Assembly (NCBI GenBank): GCA_947625485.1
Contig: CANQOP010000005.1
Location: forward strand, 25,829-89,828
Source: an uncultured Clostridia bacterium
GTDB taxonomy: Bacteria > Bacillota > Clostridia > Oscillospirales > Acutalibacteraceae
Length of the DNA: 64,000 nucleotides
Direction of reading: 5' to 3'
Of this stretch, positions 35,296 to 42,284 are shown piece by piece; position 1 is the stretch's first letter; each line of letters opens with the position of its first letter. The translations under genes were made by a program, and so were the position numbers. The notes beneath the pieces are model-generated. The model was not told the origin of the DNA and searched no databases. It worked only from the letters and a program-made list of their open reading frames with translations.

Positions 35296-35335
35296 AAATA
35301 TAGCGGCACTTTTTTAGTTTCCGCTATATTTTTTG
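35296..35335 (+). terminator. Terminator after the flavin reductase gene
   Basis: A perfect 11-bp stem AAATATAGCGG / CCGCTATATTT with a 14-nt loop, ending in TTTTTT. Confidence 0.85.
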
Positions 35336-35427
35336 TCAAAAATTGAAAAATTTTCTGATTTTTGTTCTATTTTCGAGAAATTTGTGATAGAATAAAAATA
35401 ACATTTTTAACAATGGGGGTAAAAATT

Positions 35428-36102
35428 ATGAAGTACAAAATCGAAGGCGGAAATTTACCGTATCTTACAATCGCTCTTGAGCAGGGCGAGAGCATTCAGT
35501 GTCAGTCCGGCGCGATGTCTTGGATGGACGATGGAATCACAATGCAGACCAAGGGCGGCGGAATCGGAAAGATGTTCGGCAGAATGGTTTCCGGCGAGTC
35601 AATGTTTCTCAATCATTACGTTGCCGAGCGCGGCGGAGAGATAACGTTTTCTTCTCACTTCCCGGGCAGTATTATGGCTATGGAAGTAACGCCGGACCGA
35701 CCTGTTATTATTCAAAAGGGCGCTTTCCTTGCTTGCACCGAAGGCTTACAGGGCTCTATTCATTTCCGAAAAAAGGTAGGAGCGGGCTTTTTTGGCGGCG
35801 AAGGTTTTATTATGCAAAAGTTTGAGGGTAACGGTCTTGTTTTTCTCGAGATTGATGGCTCTGCACATACTGCCGAACTCGTATCCGGTCAGAAAGTCAT
35901 TATTGATACCGGTTACCTTGCCGCTATGGACTCAACCTGCAGTATGGATATTAAGATGGTAAATGGCGCCAAGAACATAGTGTTCGGCGGAGAGGGCCTT
36001 TTCAATACCGTAATAACAGGTCCGGGAAAAGTTGTTATTCAGTCTATGCCGATTTCAGGAACAGCAGGCGTAATAGCTAAATATATACCTAAATCCAACT
36101 AA
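35428..36102 (+). CDS. AIM24 / TIGR00266 family protein
   Basis: The 224-aa soluble protein is rich in beta strands and glycine turns. Landmarks of the TIGR00266/AIM24 family are GQSG-type QCQSGAMSWMDDGI, FGRMVSGESMFLNHY, GEITFSSHFPGSIMAM and FGGEGFIMQKFEGNG, ending in GTAGVIAKYIP. The fold is a trimeric double-stranded beta helix related to tryptophan RNA-binding attenuator-like proteins; its function is not known. The start ATG has GGGGG 7 bp upstream; the longer open frame covers the promoter region. Confidence 0.85.
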   Translation: MKYKIEGGNLPYLTIALEQGESIQCQSGAMSWMDDGITMQTKGGGIGKMFGRMVSGESMFLNHYVAERGGEITFSSHFPGSIMAMEVTPDRPVIIQKGAFLACTEGLQGSIHFRKKVGAGFFGGEGFIMQKFEGNGLVFLEIDGSAHTAELVSGQKVIIDTGYLAAMDSTCSMDIKMVNGAKNIVFGGEGLFNTVITGPGKVVIQSMPISGTAGVIAKYIPKSN

Positions 36103-36192
36103 AATATTTATTTAACACCGAAAGAAATTTGTGGTAAAAGTTTTCTCTATTAAAAAATTATTTCCATTTGACAAAAATCATCGTTAATGTGA

Positions 36193-36220
36193 TTGTTTTG
36201 CGCTATATTTGTGCTATAAT
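36193..36220 (+). promoter_or_regulatory. Promoter for the acidic protein gene
   Basis: TTGTTT - 16 bp - TATAAT, about 42 bp before the start codon. A TTGACA at 36168 has no correctly spaced -10. Confidence 0.5.
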
Positions 36221-36261
36221 ATTACTGTAATTATGATTTTGTAAAAGAAAAGGTGATAAAA

Positions 36262-36648
36262 ATGTCTGAAAACAAAGATAAAACTTTTGATTTAGAGGCA
36301 GCTGAGGTCGCGGACGACGAGGCTGCAGCAGAGGAAGCTTCCGATATTGAAGAAACTGCTCCTGCTAATGAAACTGCCGAGGAGAGCGAAGAAGAGCCGT
36401 CCTCAGAAATTTCCAACAAAGCGGATGAGACTGAAAATGCTGAGACCGACGAGCCTGAATCGGTCGTTGTTGAGGAAGTAGTTATCGAGTATGACGATGA
36501 CGACGATATAGACGAGGTTGAAAAAATGCTCAGCGACGACGAGATTAACAGGAAGAGAACAAGAAGAGCCGCTATAGGCGCAGGTATCGCGGCTGCCGGA
36601 ATAGTCGCAGGTATTGCGGCAAAAATTATACGCGGCAGGCGAAAATAA
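36262..36648 (+). CDS. Highly acidic protein with C-terminal hydrophobic, basic tail
   Basis: The 128-aa product is dominated by Glu, Asp and Ala (for example EVADDEAAAEEASDIEETA and EYDDDDDIDEVEKML) and ends in a short Ala/Gly/Ile-rich hydrophobic segment with arginines (AAIGAGIAAAGIVAGIAAKI then RGRRK). No family was recognised. The layout could be a tail-anchored acidic protein facing the cytoplasm. The start follows AAAGGTGAT. It has its own promoter and terminator. Confidence 0.6.
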   Translation: MSENKDKTFDLEAAEVADDEAAAEEASDIEETAPANETAEESEEEPSSEISNKADETENAETDEPESVVVEEVVIEYDDDDDIDEVEKMLSDDEINRKRTRRAAIGAGIAAAGIVAGIAAKIIRGRRK

Positions 36649-36681
36649 CCTCATAAACAGTTAAAGGTTAATTGAATTTTA

Positions 36682-36716
36682 AAACACCGTGCAGTTTTGC
36701 GCGGTGTTTATTCTTT
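36682..36716 (+). terminator. Terminator after the acidic protein gene
   Basis: A 12-bp stem AAACACCGTGCA / TGCGCGGTGTTT with one wobble pair and GTTT loop, then ATTCTTT. Confidence 0.8.
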
Positions 36717-37061
36717 AAAAGAAATTTATTTTTAAAATACGTATTTAAAAGCAATATAACAATCACATAATTCTCATAATGCGGCATTATGCACAATTGT
36801 TAAAGAGGAGTTCTCTTAAAATTACGAAGAGAGCCTGCGGTAATTGCAGAGTTAAGAAGTTTTATGTAACTTTTTTGTGCGCCATTATTTTTCACCTTTT
36901 TTATTATATCTATATATTACAATGCTTACCAAAACCAACAACCTTGATAATTTTGATGTATCTTTTAAACTAACGGTTCAGTTCAAAATATTTGTAATGT
37001 ATGTTGTATAAAATTTATATATTTCATTTTAAGATTATACAATTGTTAGTGCAAACATCTA

Positions 37062-37090
37062 TTGACGGTAAAAATGTTTTGGAATATAAT
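37062..37090 (+). promoter_or_regulatory. Strong promoter of the L,D-transpeptidase gene
   Basis: TTGACG - 17 bp - TATAAT, 41 bp before the GTG start. Confidence 0.85.
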
Positions 37091-37130
37091 TATGGCAGAT
37101 TATTCCTGAGACCAGAAGGAGAGAATTAGT

Positions 37131-38648
37131 GTGGTAAAAGTGAGAAAATATATTGCGGTTATTATTGCGTTGCTTATAGTTTCGGTTACAGCTGCGTCAG
37201 TCCCTGTGAACGCTGCTGATAATACTGAAAACGCTTTCACGCAGAGCGCGGGAGAAAGCACCCAGAGCACGGTTTCTGATACCGAGGGAGTAAATACAGA
37301 GCCGACTTCTTCAGAAACAACAGAAAATACAGAGCCGACATCTGCCGAGCCTGCTACGGAAGTTACAGAGCCTACGACAGAGCCGACCACTGTTCCAGCG
37401 GTAATACCCGATAAAATAGAAAAGATAATAGTCGGAAAGATAACGGACGCCTCGCTCACCGTAAAGTGGAGAGCGAGCAAAAATGCTACAGAATATAATG
37501 TTTACCGCGCTGTCGAGCAGGCGGACAACAAGCTTGGTAAGTATAATTTGTATAAGACTGTTACGGATTGTGTGCTTAACGAAACGGGACTTAAGCAGGC
37601 GACTAAGTATTCGTATAAGGTTTACGCATGTCGTGTTTCCGGCGGCTACAGCACTCAAAGCGATTGTGTTTCTATTTCTGCTTTAACTAAGCCCAAGGCT
37701 GTTTCCGCCTTTAAGGTGACAAAAAAGACTACTGACGCCGTTAAAATGGTGTGGAGCAAAAACTCCAGAGCGAGCAAGTACGCTATATATCGATCAGCCG
37801 AGAAAAAGGACGGTACATACAGCGCATACAAATTATATAAAACTCTCGGTAAAGCCAAAAAAGAGTTTACCGATAAAAAACTGGACGCAGGCAGGATTTA
37901 TAAATACAAAATTGTTGTGCTGAGAATTAAAGGCGCGCTTACCTCACAGAGCAAGGGTGCGGCGCTCAAAACCATCACACATCTTAATGCAGTTACTGAC
38001 CTTAAAAGTCCAAAACAGACCACCTCTGCAATAAAACTTACGTGGAGTAAGGTCAAGCGTGCCGACAAGTATCAGGTTTACCGCGGAAAAAAGCTCATTA
38101 AAACCGTAAAGAAAACCGCGTTTACAGACAAAAATCTAAAAAACGGCAAGAATTATAAGTATTCTGTACGTGCGATTCGTATGTATAAGGGAACAGCAAA
38201 AAAAGGTGTGTTTTCAAAAATTACCGTGCCTACTAAGGTTGCAATTTATTCCGTAGCGCAGGGATTGAGCGGCACGTGGGTTGAGGTTTCAATAAGCAAA
38301 CAGATGATGTATATGTTCTCGAACGGCAAGGTCGTTGTTTCTACTCCCGTTGTTACGGGTAACTGGGGAGCCCTTTCCACAACTAAGGGGTATCACCGCG
38401 TAATAAGCAGGAAATCTCCGGCAAGACTCAGAGGCTCTTATAACGGAAGCTCGTGGGATACAACAGTAAATTACTGGCTTGGATTTACAGGCGACGGTCA
38501 GGGTATTCACGATGCAACGTGGCGCGGAGCATTCGGAGGCACAATTTACCAGGGCAACGGTTCGCACGGATGTGTAAATACGCCGCTCGGCGCAATGCGC
38601 ACAATTTACTCCAAAGCGTATATAGGTATGCCTGTAATCGTATATTAA
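37131..38648 (+). CDS. Secreted L,D-transpeptidase (YkuD) with three FN3-like domains
   Basis: The 505-aa product starts with a GTG behind AAGGAGAG and has a signal peptide (cleavage near VNAAD), a Thr/Glu/Pro-rich linker (about 30-85), three FN3-like domains of about 90 aa rich in Lys/Tyr, then a YkuD domain from about residue 380. The catalytic motif is GSHGCVN with nucleophile C481, preceded by GIHDATWRGAFGG. YkuD enzymes form 3-3 peptidoglycan cross-links or attach proteins to the wall. The usual peptidoglycan-binding modules are replaced by FN3-like ones, which resemble the lysine-rich tail of the giant repeat protein at 29.2-29.5 kb. Confidence 0.88.
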   Translation: MVKVRKYIAVIIALLIVSVTAASVPVNAADNTENAFTQSAGESTQSTVSDTEGVNTEPTSSETTENTEPTSAEPATEVTEPTTEPTTVPAVIPDKIEKIIVGKITDASLTVKWRASKNATEYNVYRAVEQADNKLGKYNLYKTVTDCVLNETGLKQATKYSYKVYACRVSGGYSTQSDCVSISALTKPKAVSAFKVTKKTTDAVKMVWSKNSRASKYAIYRSAEKKDGTYSAYKLYKTLGKAKKEFTDKKLDAGRIYKYKIVVLRIKGALTSQSKGAALKTITHLNAVTDLKSPKQTTSAIKLTWSKVKRADKYQVYRGKKLIKTVKKTAFTDKNLKNGKNYKYSVRAIRMYKGTAKKGVFSKITVPTKVAIYSVAQGLSGTWVEVSISKQMMYMFSNGKVVVSTPVVTGNWGALSTTKGYHRVISRKSPARLRGSYNGSSWDTTVNYWLGFTGDGQGIHDATWRGAFGGTIYQGNGSHGCVNTPLGAMRTIYSKAYIGMPVIVY

Positions 38649-38661
38649 TTTACAGTAAAAC

Positions 38662-38708
38662 AGGAGCTTGCTCAAAACTTGAAAAGGTTTTGAGTAAGCT
38701 CCTCCTTT
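38662..38708 (+). terminator. Terminator after the L,D-transpeptidase gene
   Basis: A 17-bp stem starting AGGAGCTTGCTC, one wobble pair, 8-nt loop; the T-rich tail is weak (CCTTTAT). It may serve both converging genes. Confidence 0.75.
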
Positions 38709-38751
38709 ATATTATCCGCCGTAAAATTTGTATGGATAATTTCTGAGATGT

Positions 38752-39009
38752 TTAATCTAATACGTGAGAGTTATTTTTTGCGGAATACAGCTTGTCTATG
38801 TACTGCTCTGCGTCGCAAATATCCGCTTTGTATAAAATTGCCACGAGATTGTCGCCTCGGGTGATTTCGCAGGTTTTAAGTTCGGGAATGTTTTTTATTA
38901 GGTATGATTTATATTTTGTGTGTTGAAATTCGTCGTCATCTCGCTCAATAATTAATTCATCTGCTTTTACTCCGTGATAATATTTTGTCCACTCTTTGAA
39001 AATTTCCAC
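38752..39009 (-). CDS. Small cytoplasmic protein of unknown function
   Basis: The 85-aa product is charged and soluble (KEWTKYYHGVKADELIIERDDDEFQHTKYKSY) with an alpha/beta look. No family was recognised. I chose the GTG start nine bases after AAAGGAGG; the upstream TTG in frame directly abuts that site and cannot use it. A near-perfect promoter precedes it, so it is expressed as a monocistronic gene. Confidence 0.65.
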   Translation of the reverse strand: MEIFKEWTKYYHGVKADELIIERDDDEFQHTKYKSYLIKNIPELKTCEITRGDNLVAILYKADICDAEQYIDKLYSAKNNSHVLD

Positions 39010-39040
39010 AAAAATCAACCTCCTTTAATTTTTCAACAAT

Positions 39041-39069
39041 ATAATAGCGAATAATGCAAAATTTGTCAA
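39041..39069 (-). promoter_or_regulatory. Promoter of the 85-aa protein gene
   Basis: On the minus strand TTGACA - 17 bp - TATTAT, about 32 bp before the GTG start. Confidence 0.85.
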
Positions 39070-39170
39070 CTATATACACATATATTTCACTAAATGCTAA
39101 AAAATCCCCCTGAAAAATTAATTTTATGCACATTATAAACAAATTATAGTAAGTTTTTCTAATTCTTAGG

Positions 39171-39199
39171 TTGACAAATTCTCAATTTAGGACTAGGAT
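39171..39199 (+). promoter_or_regulatory. Promoter of the patatin gene
   Basis: TTGACA - 17 bp - TAGGAT, 31 bp before the ATG. Confidence 0.6.
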
Positions 39200-39230
39200 A
39201 TTATAAGATTAATATTCTGGAGACGATAGA

Positions 39231-40070
39231 ATGATAGGAGTAATCGACGTAGGCGGCGGTACGAGAGGAATTTTCGGCGCAGGTGTTTTCGACTACTGTA
39301 TGGATAACGGAATAGATTTTGATTTGTTTATTGGCGTGTCGGCGGGCAGTGCGAACGGTTCGTCATTTATATCGCGTCAGCGCGGCAGAAACCTCGTTTT
39401 CTACGACAATTACGCTTTTCGCAGAAAGTATATGAGCGTGTGGAATATGCTCATATCGGGCGAGTTCATAAACCTCGACTATATTTACAGCACATTAAGC
39501 AACAGCGACGGCGAAAATCCTCTTGATTATAAAGCGTTTTCCGAAAATCCGACCGATTTTGAAGTAGTTGCTACCAACGCGTTTACAGGAAAACCCGTGT
39601 ACTTTCCGAAAAGTGCAATAAAGCAGGATAGTTACGATATCGTAAAGGCGTCGTGCGCTGTACCTGTAGCTAGCAAGCCGTATCCGATTGACGGAATTCC
39701 GTATTACGACGGCGGACTCAGCGATCCTATACCGTATAAGCGCGCGTTCGATAAGGGCTGTGATAAGCTGGTTGTTGTGCTGACGCGTCCGAAAGACGCT
39801 TTTCGTAAGCAGGACGGCGATTTAAAATTTGCGAAGCTCGTAAGGAAAAAGTACCCTAAAGCCGCAGAGGTAATAATCAACCGTTATGAGGTATATAACA
39901 GCAGTTTGATAGAAATTCTCGAGCTTGAAAAACAGGGCAAGGTGCTGATAATTGCTCCCGACGACATAAGCGGACTAAAAACCCTTACGAAAGACCATAA
40001 GCCGCTCAGAAAGCTTTACGCAAAAGGTTATGCCGAGGCGGAGAAGATAAAAGATTTTCTGAATAAATAA
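39231..40070 (+). CDS. Patatin-like phospholipase
   Basis: The 279-aa protein has the patatin catalytic dyad: serine S37 in the elbow GVSAGS and aspartate D160 in YYDGGLSDP, plus the oxyanion Gly-rich loop VGGGTRGIFGAG at residues 7-18. Family members are lipid acyl hydrolases; bacterial ones of this short length (YjjU/RssA-like) act inside the cell on membrane lipids or acyl chains. No signal peptide is present. The start has TGGAGA upstream. Single gene with promoter and terminator. Confidence 0.9.
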   Translation: MIGVIDVGGGTRGIFGAGVFDYCMDNGIDFDLFIGVSAGSANGSSFISRQRGRNLVFYDNYAFRRKYMSVWNMLISGEFINLDYIYSTLSNSDGENPLDYKAFSENPTDFEVVATNAFTGKPVYFPKSAIKQDSYDIVKASCAVPVASKPYPIDGIPYYDGGLSDPIPYKRAFDKGCDKLVVVLTRPKDAFRKQDGDLKFAKLVRKKYPKAAEVIINRYEVYNSSLIEILELEKQGKVLIIAPDDISGLKTLTKDHKPLRKLYAKGYAEAEKIKDFLNK

Positions 40071-40074
40071 CAAC

Positions 40075-40105
40075 TGCCCCGATTTATTCTCGGGGCAATT
40101 ATTTT
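40075..40105 (+). terminator. Terminator after the patatin gene
   Basis: TGCCCCGA / TCGGGGCA stem with a 7-nt loop followed by ATTATTTTG. Confidence 0.85.
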
Positions 40106-40121
40106 GTATAAATATTCCGAC

Positions 40122-40150
40122 TTGAATTTATACTGAATTTTTGCTATAAT
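40122..40150 (+). promoter_or_regulatory. Promoter of the apbE cluster
   Basis: TTGAAT - 17 bp - TATAAT, 48 bp before the ApbE start codon. Confidence 0.72.
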
Positions 40151-40198
40151 CGTACAAATTATTTTGACTTACTTTGTTTTTATATAAAGGGTTTTAAT

Positions 40199-41218
40199 AT
40201 GATTAGACTTTGTAAAATCTTTTCAATTTTAATAATCGTGTTGTGTTTGTTTTCTGGCTGCGTTCAGGTCGGTTCGGCTGATGATTCGCCGCATATCAGG
40301 AACTTCTTCGCTATGGATACGTATATGACGGTGACCGCCTACGGAGAGAACGGAAAAGCCGCAGTGCAAGCAGCGGAGGATAGAGTATATGAGCTCGACG
40401 CACTTCTTAACGCAGAGAGCCGAGACAGCGAAATATACTCGCTTAACGAGAATGGTACGGCTACTCTCTCGGACGATACAGCCAGTGTTTTAAAAAGTGC
40501 TCTGTACTGTTGTGAACTGACCGACGGCGCATTCAACCCCGCTATGCATCCGGTTATGCGGTTGTGGGGTTTTACCTCGGGTAAGTACAATGTGCCGTCA
40601 AATGAGAGTATTAAGGAAGCTTTAAAGCTTACCAAACCAAGCAAGATTTCTTTAAAAGAAAATAAAGCGACGATTAATTTAAAAGGTACTGAAATTGATT
40701 TGGGCGGAATTGCAAAGGGATATACTTCCTCAGAAATTATGCAAATTTTTAAGTACAACAAAGTAAAGAGCGGAATTGTTAACTTAGGCGGAAACGTGCA
40801 GACTGTCGGACTAAAACCAGACGGAAGCGATTGGAGCGTCGCGATTGATAACCCGGACTCCGATGGCAGTTATCTGGGCGTTTTGAAGACTCACGATAAA
40901 GCAGTGATTACCTCGGGCGGTTACGAGCGCAACTTCAAAAAAAACGGTATGACATATCATCATATAATTGACCCTACTACGGGTTATCCTGCCGAGAACG
41001 GTCTTGTTTCCGCCACTGTTGTTGCGGAGGACGGAGCGCTGGCGGACGCGCTCTCAACAGCGCTTTTCGTGATGGGGGAGAAGAAGTCGGAAAATTTCTG
41101 GCGTAACAATAAGGAGAATTTTGATTTTATCCTCTATACGGAGCAACGTAAAATAATTGCATCCGACGGAATAAAAGACAGCTTTAAAACCGAGCTGGAA
41201 ATGAAAGTAATATCATAA
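40199..41218 (+). CDS. FAD:protein FMN transferase (ApbE family lipoprotein)
   Basis: The 339-aa product has a lipoprotein signal with lipobox LFSGC (C21), then an ApbE domain: FFAMDTYMTVTAYG, LDLGGIAKGYTS-type segment (EIDLGGIAKGYTSSEI), IVNLGGNVQTVG, HHIIDPTTGYPAENG and the metal-binding DGALADALSTALFVMG. ApbE uses FAD to attach FMN covalently to Thr/Ser of extracytoplasmic redox proteins. The following NusG-II and Gx-transporter genes reproduce part of the flavin-based electron transfer loci (FmnB-EetA-EetB in Listeria). Its flavinylation target is not in the window. Confidence 0.9.
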   Translation: MIRLCKIFSILIIVLCLFSGCVQVGSADDSPHIRNFFAMDTYMTVTAYGENGKAAVQAAEDRVYELDALLNAESRDSEIYSLNENGTATLSDDTASVLKSALYCCELTDGAFNPAMHPVMRLWGFTSGKYNVPSNESIKEALKLTKPSKISLKENKATINLKGTEIDLGGIAKGYTSSEIMQIFKYNKVKSGIVNLGGNVQTVGLKPDGSDWSVAIDNPDSDGSYLGVLKTHDKAVITSGGYERNFKKNGMTYHHIIDPTTGYPAENGLVSATVVAEDGALADALSTALFVMGEKKSENFWRNNKENFDFILYTEQRKIIASDGIKDSFKTELEMKVIS

Positions 41219-41231
41219 CGGCGGTATGATT

Positions 41232-41603
41232 ATGAAAATGAATAAGCGAGATTTTATAGCGATAGCGGTTGTGTTAGTTCTTTCAGCCGCAGGTTTTCTG
41301 TTTCTGAATACAAAGCACGCTCAGGGGAGCAGGGTCGTAATAACCGTAGGCGGAAGTGAGTACGGAACGTATCCGCTCGCAAGCGATAAAGTAATTGAAA
41401 TTAAATCCGAAAACGGCTCTAATACCGTGGCTATTGAAAACGGCTCTGTGTATATGAAAGACGCCGACTGTCCCGACAGATATTGCGTAAAGCAGGGAAG
41501 GATTACTGACAGCGGCGATTCCGTTATCTGTCTTCCGCATAAGCTGGTAGTTGAGGTATGCGCGTCAGACGGCGAGAATACAATAGATGCGGTAGCAAAG
41601 TGA
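41232..41603 (+). CDS. NusG domain II-containing membrane-anchored protein (EetA-like)
   Basis: The 123-aa product has a short cytoplasmic N-terminus, one membrane helix (about 7-24) and an extracytoplasmic NusG_II domain (VVITVGGSEYGTYPL, AIENGSVYMKDADCPDRYC, CLPHKLVVEV). The conserved cysteines in CPDRYC and CLPHK are typical of this family. Known relatives sit next to ApbE and Gx-transporter genes and include EetA of the Listeria locus; the function is unresolved. Three closely spaced ATGs (41226, 41232, 41238) are possible; 41232 gives the best spacing from GCGGT. It starts a few bases after apbE. Confidence 0.8.
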   Translation: MKMNKRDFIAIAVVLVLSAAGFLFLNTKHAQGSRVVITVGGSEYGTYPLASDKVIEIKSENGSNTVAIENGSVYMKDADCPDRYCVKQGRITDSGDSVICLPHKLVVEVCASDGENTIDAVAK

Positions 41604-41630
41604 ATTTACATTCCGTAAGCGGTGTGATTA

Positions 41631-42134
41631 ATGACTAAAAGAATAGCAAAGACAGGACTTTTTGTTGCGCTCGCTATGATATTCAGCTATATAGAGGCTT
41701 TAATCCCCTTAAATTTCGGTATCCCCGGAGTTAAGCTCGGAATAGCGAATATCGTGGTTGTGGCGGCTCTTTATCAACTGAATATACCCGAGGCGGCGGG
41801 AATTTCGTTTTTGAGGATTTTATTAATGGGTATTCTCTTCGGAAATATTGTATCTCTGGCTTATAGCTTTTCGGGCGGAGTTTTGAGTTTTTTGGGAATG
41901 GTAATTTGTAAAAAACTAAAGCTTTCGGTAATAGGCGTGAGCATAGTCGGCGGAGTTTTGCACAATGTCGGTCAATTGACTGCCGCGGCGTTTATCCTGC
42001 AAAGCGCGGCTATTACCTATTATTTCCCCGTGTTGCTCGTTTCGGGACTTGTAACCGGATTTCTTATCGGGATAGTGTCGTATAGAGTGAATAAATCTCT
42101 CGATAAGCTTTCACAAAAGCATACTGATAATTAA
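41631..42134 (+). CDS. Gx transporter family membrane protein (EetB-like)
   Basis: The 167-aa protein has about five helices and the Gx-transporter/HepT-component-I pattern: GLFVALAMIFSYIEALIPL, GVKLGIANIVVVAALY, SFLRILLMGILFGN and VGGVLHNVGQL. Older databases call it heptaprenyl diphosphate synthase component I; the fold is that of ECF S components. In the Listeria electron-transfer locus the homologue is EetB. It ends the three-gene apbE cluster. Confidence 0.85.
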   Translation: MTKRIAKTGLFVALAMIFSYIEALIPLNFGIPGVKLGIANIVVVAALYQLNIPEAAGISFLRILLMGILFGNIVSLAYSFSGGVLSFLGMVICKKLKLSVIGVSIVGGVLHNVGQLTAAAFILQSAAITYYFPVLLVSGLVTGFLIGIVSYRVNKSLDKLSQKHTDN

Positions 42135-42135
42135 T

Positions 42136-42170
42136 GCAGAGCGGTTTGTTTTAAAGCTGTTCTGCTTTTT
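42136..42170 (+). terminator. Terminator of the apbE cluster
   Basis: A 9-bp stem GCAGAGCGG / CTGTTCTGC with two wobble pairs, 12-nt loop, then five T. Confidence 0.7.
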
Positions 42171-42208
42171 ATAGGAAACTGCGTTCCCAATAAGTTCCAA
42201 GTAAAAAC

Positions 42209-42245
42209 AGAACAAATTTTCGATTTTCTATTGAATATATGTTCG
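42209..42245 (+). promoter_or_regulatory. Two SOS-box-like (LexA-type) sites
   Basis: GAAC-AAAT-TTTC (42210-42221) and GAAT-ATAT-GTTC (42233-42244) each differ by one base from the Gram-positive LexA core GAAC-N4-GTTC. The second overlaps the -35 region of the polymerase promoter. SOS control of a Y-family polymerase is expected biology, which supports the reading. Confidence 0.5.
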
Positions 42246-42259
42246 ATTTATGCTATACT
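42231..42259 (+). promoter_or_regulatory. Promoter of the Y-family polymerase gene
   Basis: TTGAAT - 17 bp - TATACT, overlapping a LexA-like site; the GTG start is 25 bp downstream. Confidence 0.75.
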
Positions 42260-42284
42260 AATACAGTAATAACACGAAAGGGCA

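Larger units (their letters stand above)
36649..37130. other. 482-bp intergenic region without a recognised gene
   Basis: It contains the terminator at 36682-36716 and the L,D-transpeptidase promoter at 37062. On the minus strand a TATAAT near 36917 and an AAAAGGTGA motif precede an ATG near 36882 that opens a frame of only seven codons; it may be a decayed gene or a leader. A 64-codon plus-strand frame at 36779 lacks a ribosome binding site and any family match. Confidence 0.4.

Noticed and set aside
36779..36973. 64-codon plus-strand frame in the gap before the L,D-transpeptidase gene
   Set aside because: No convincing start signal, AT-rich low-complexity translation and no family resemblance; probably chance.
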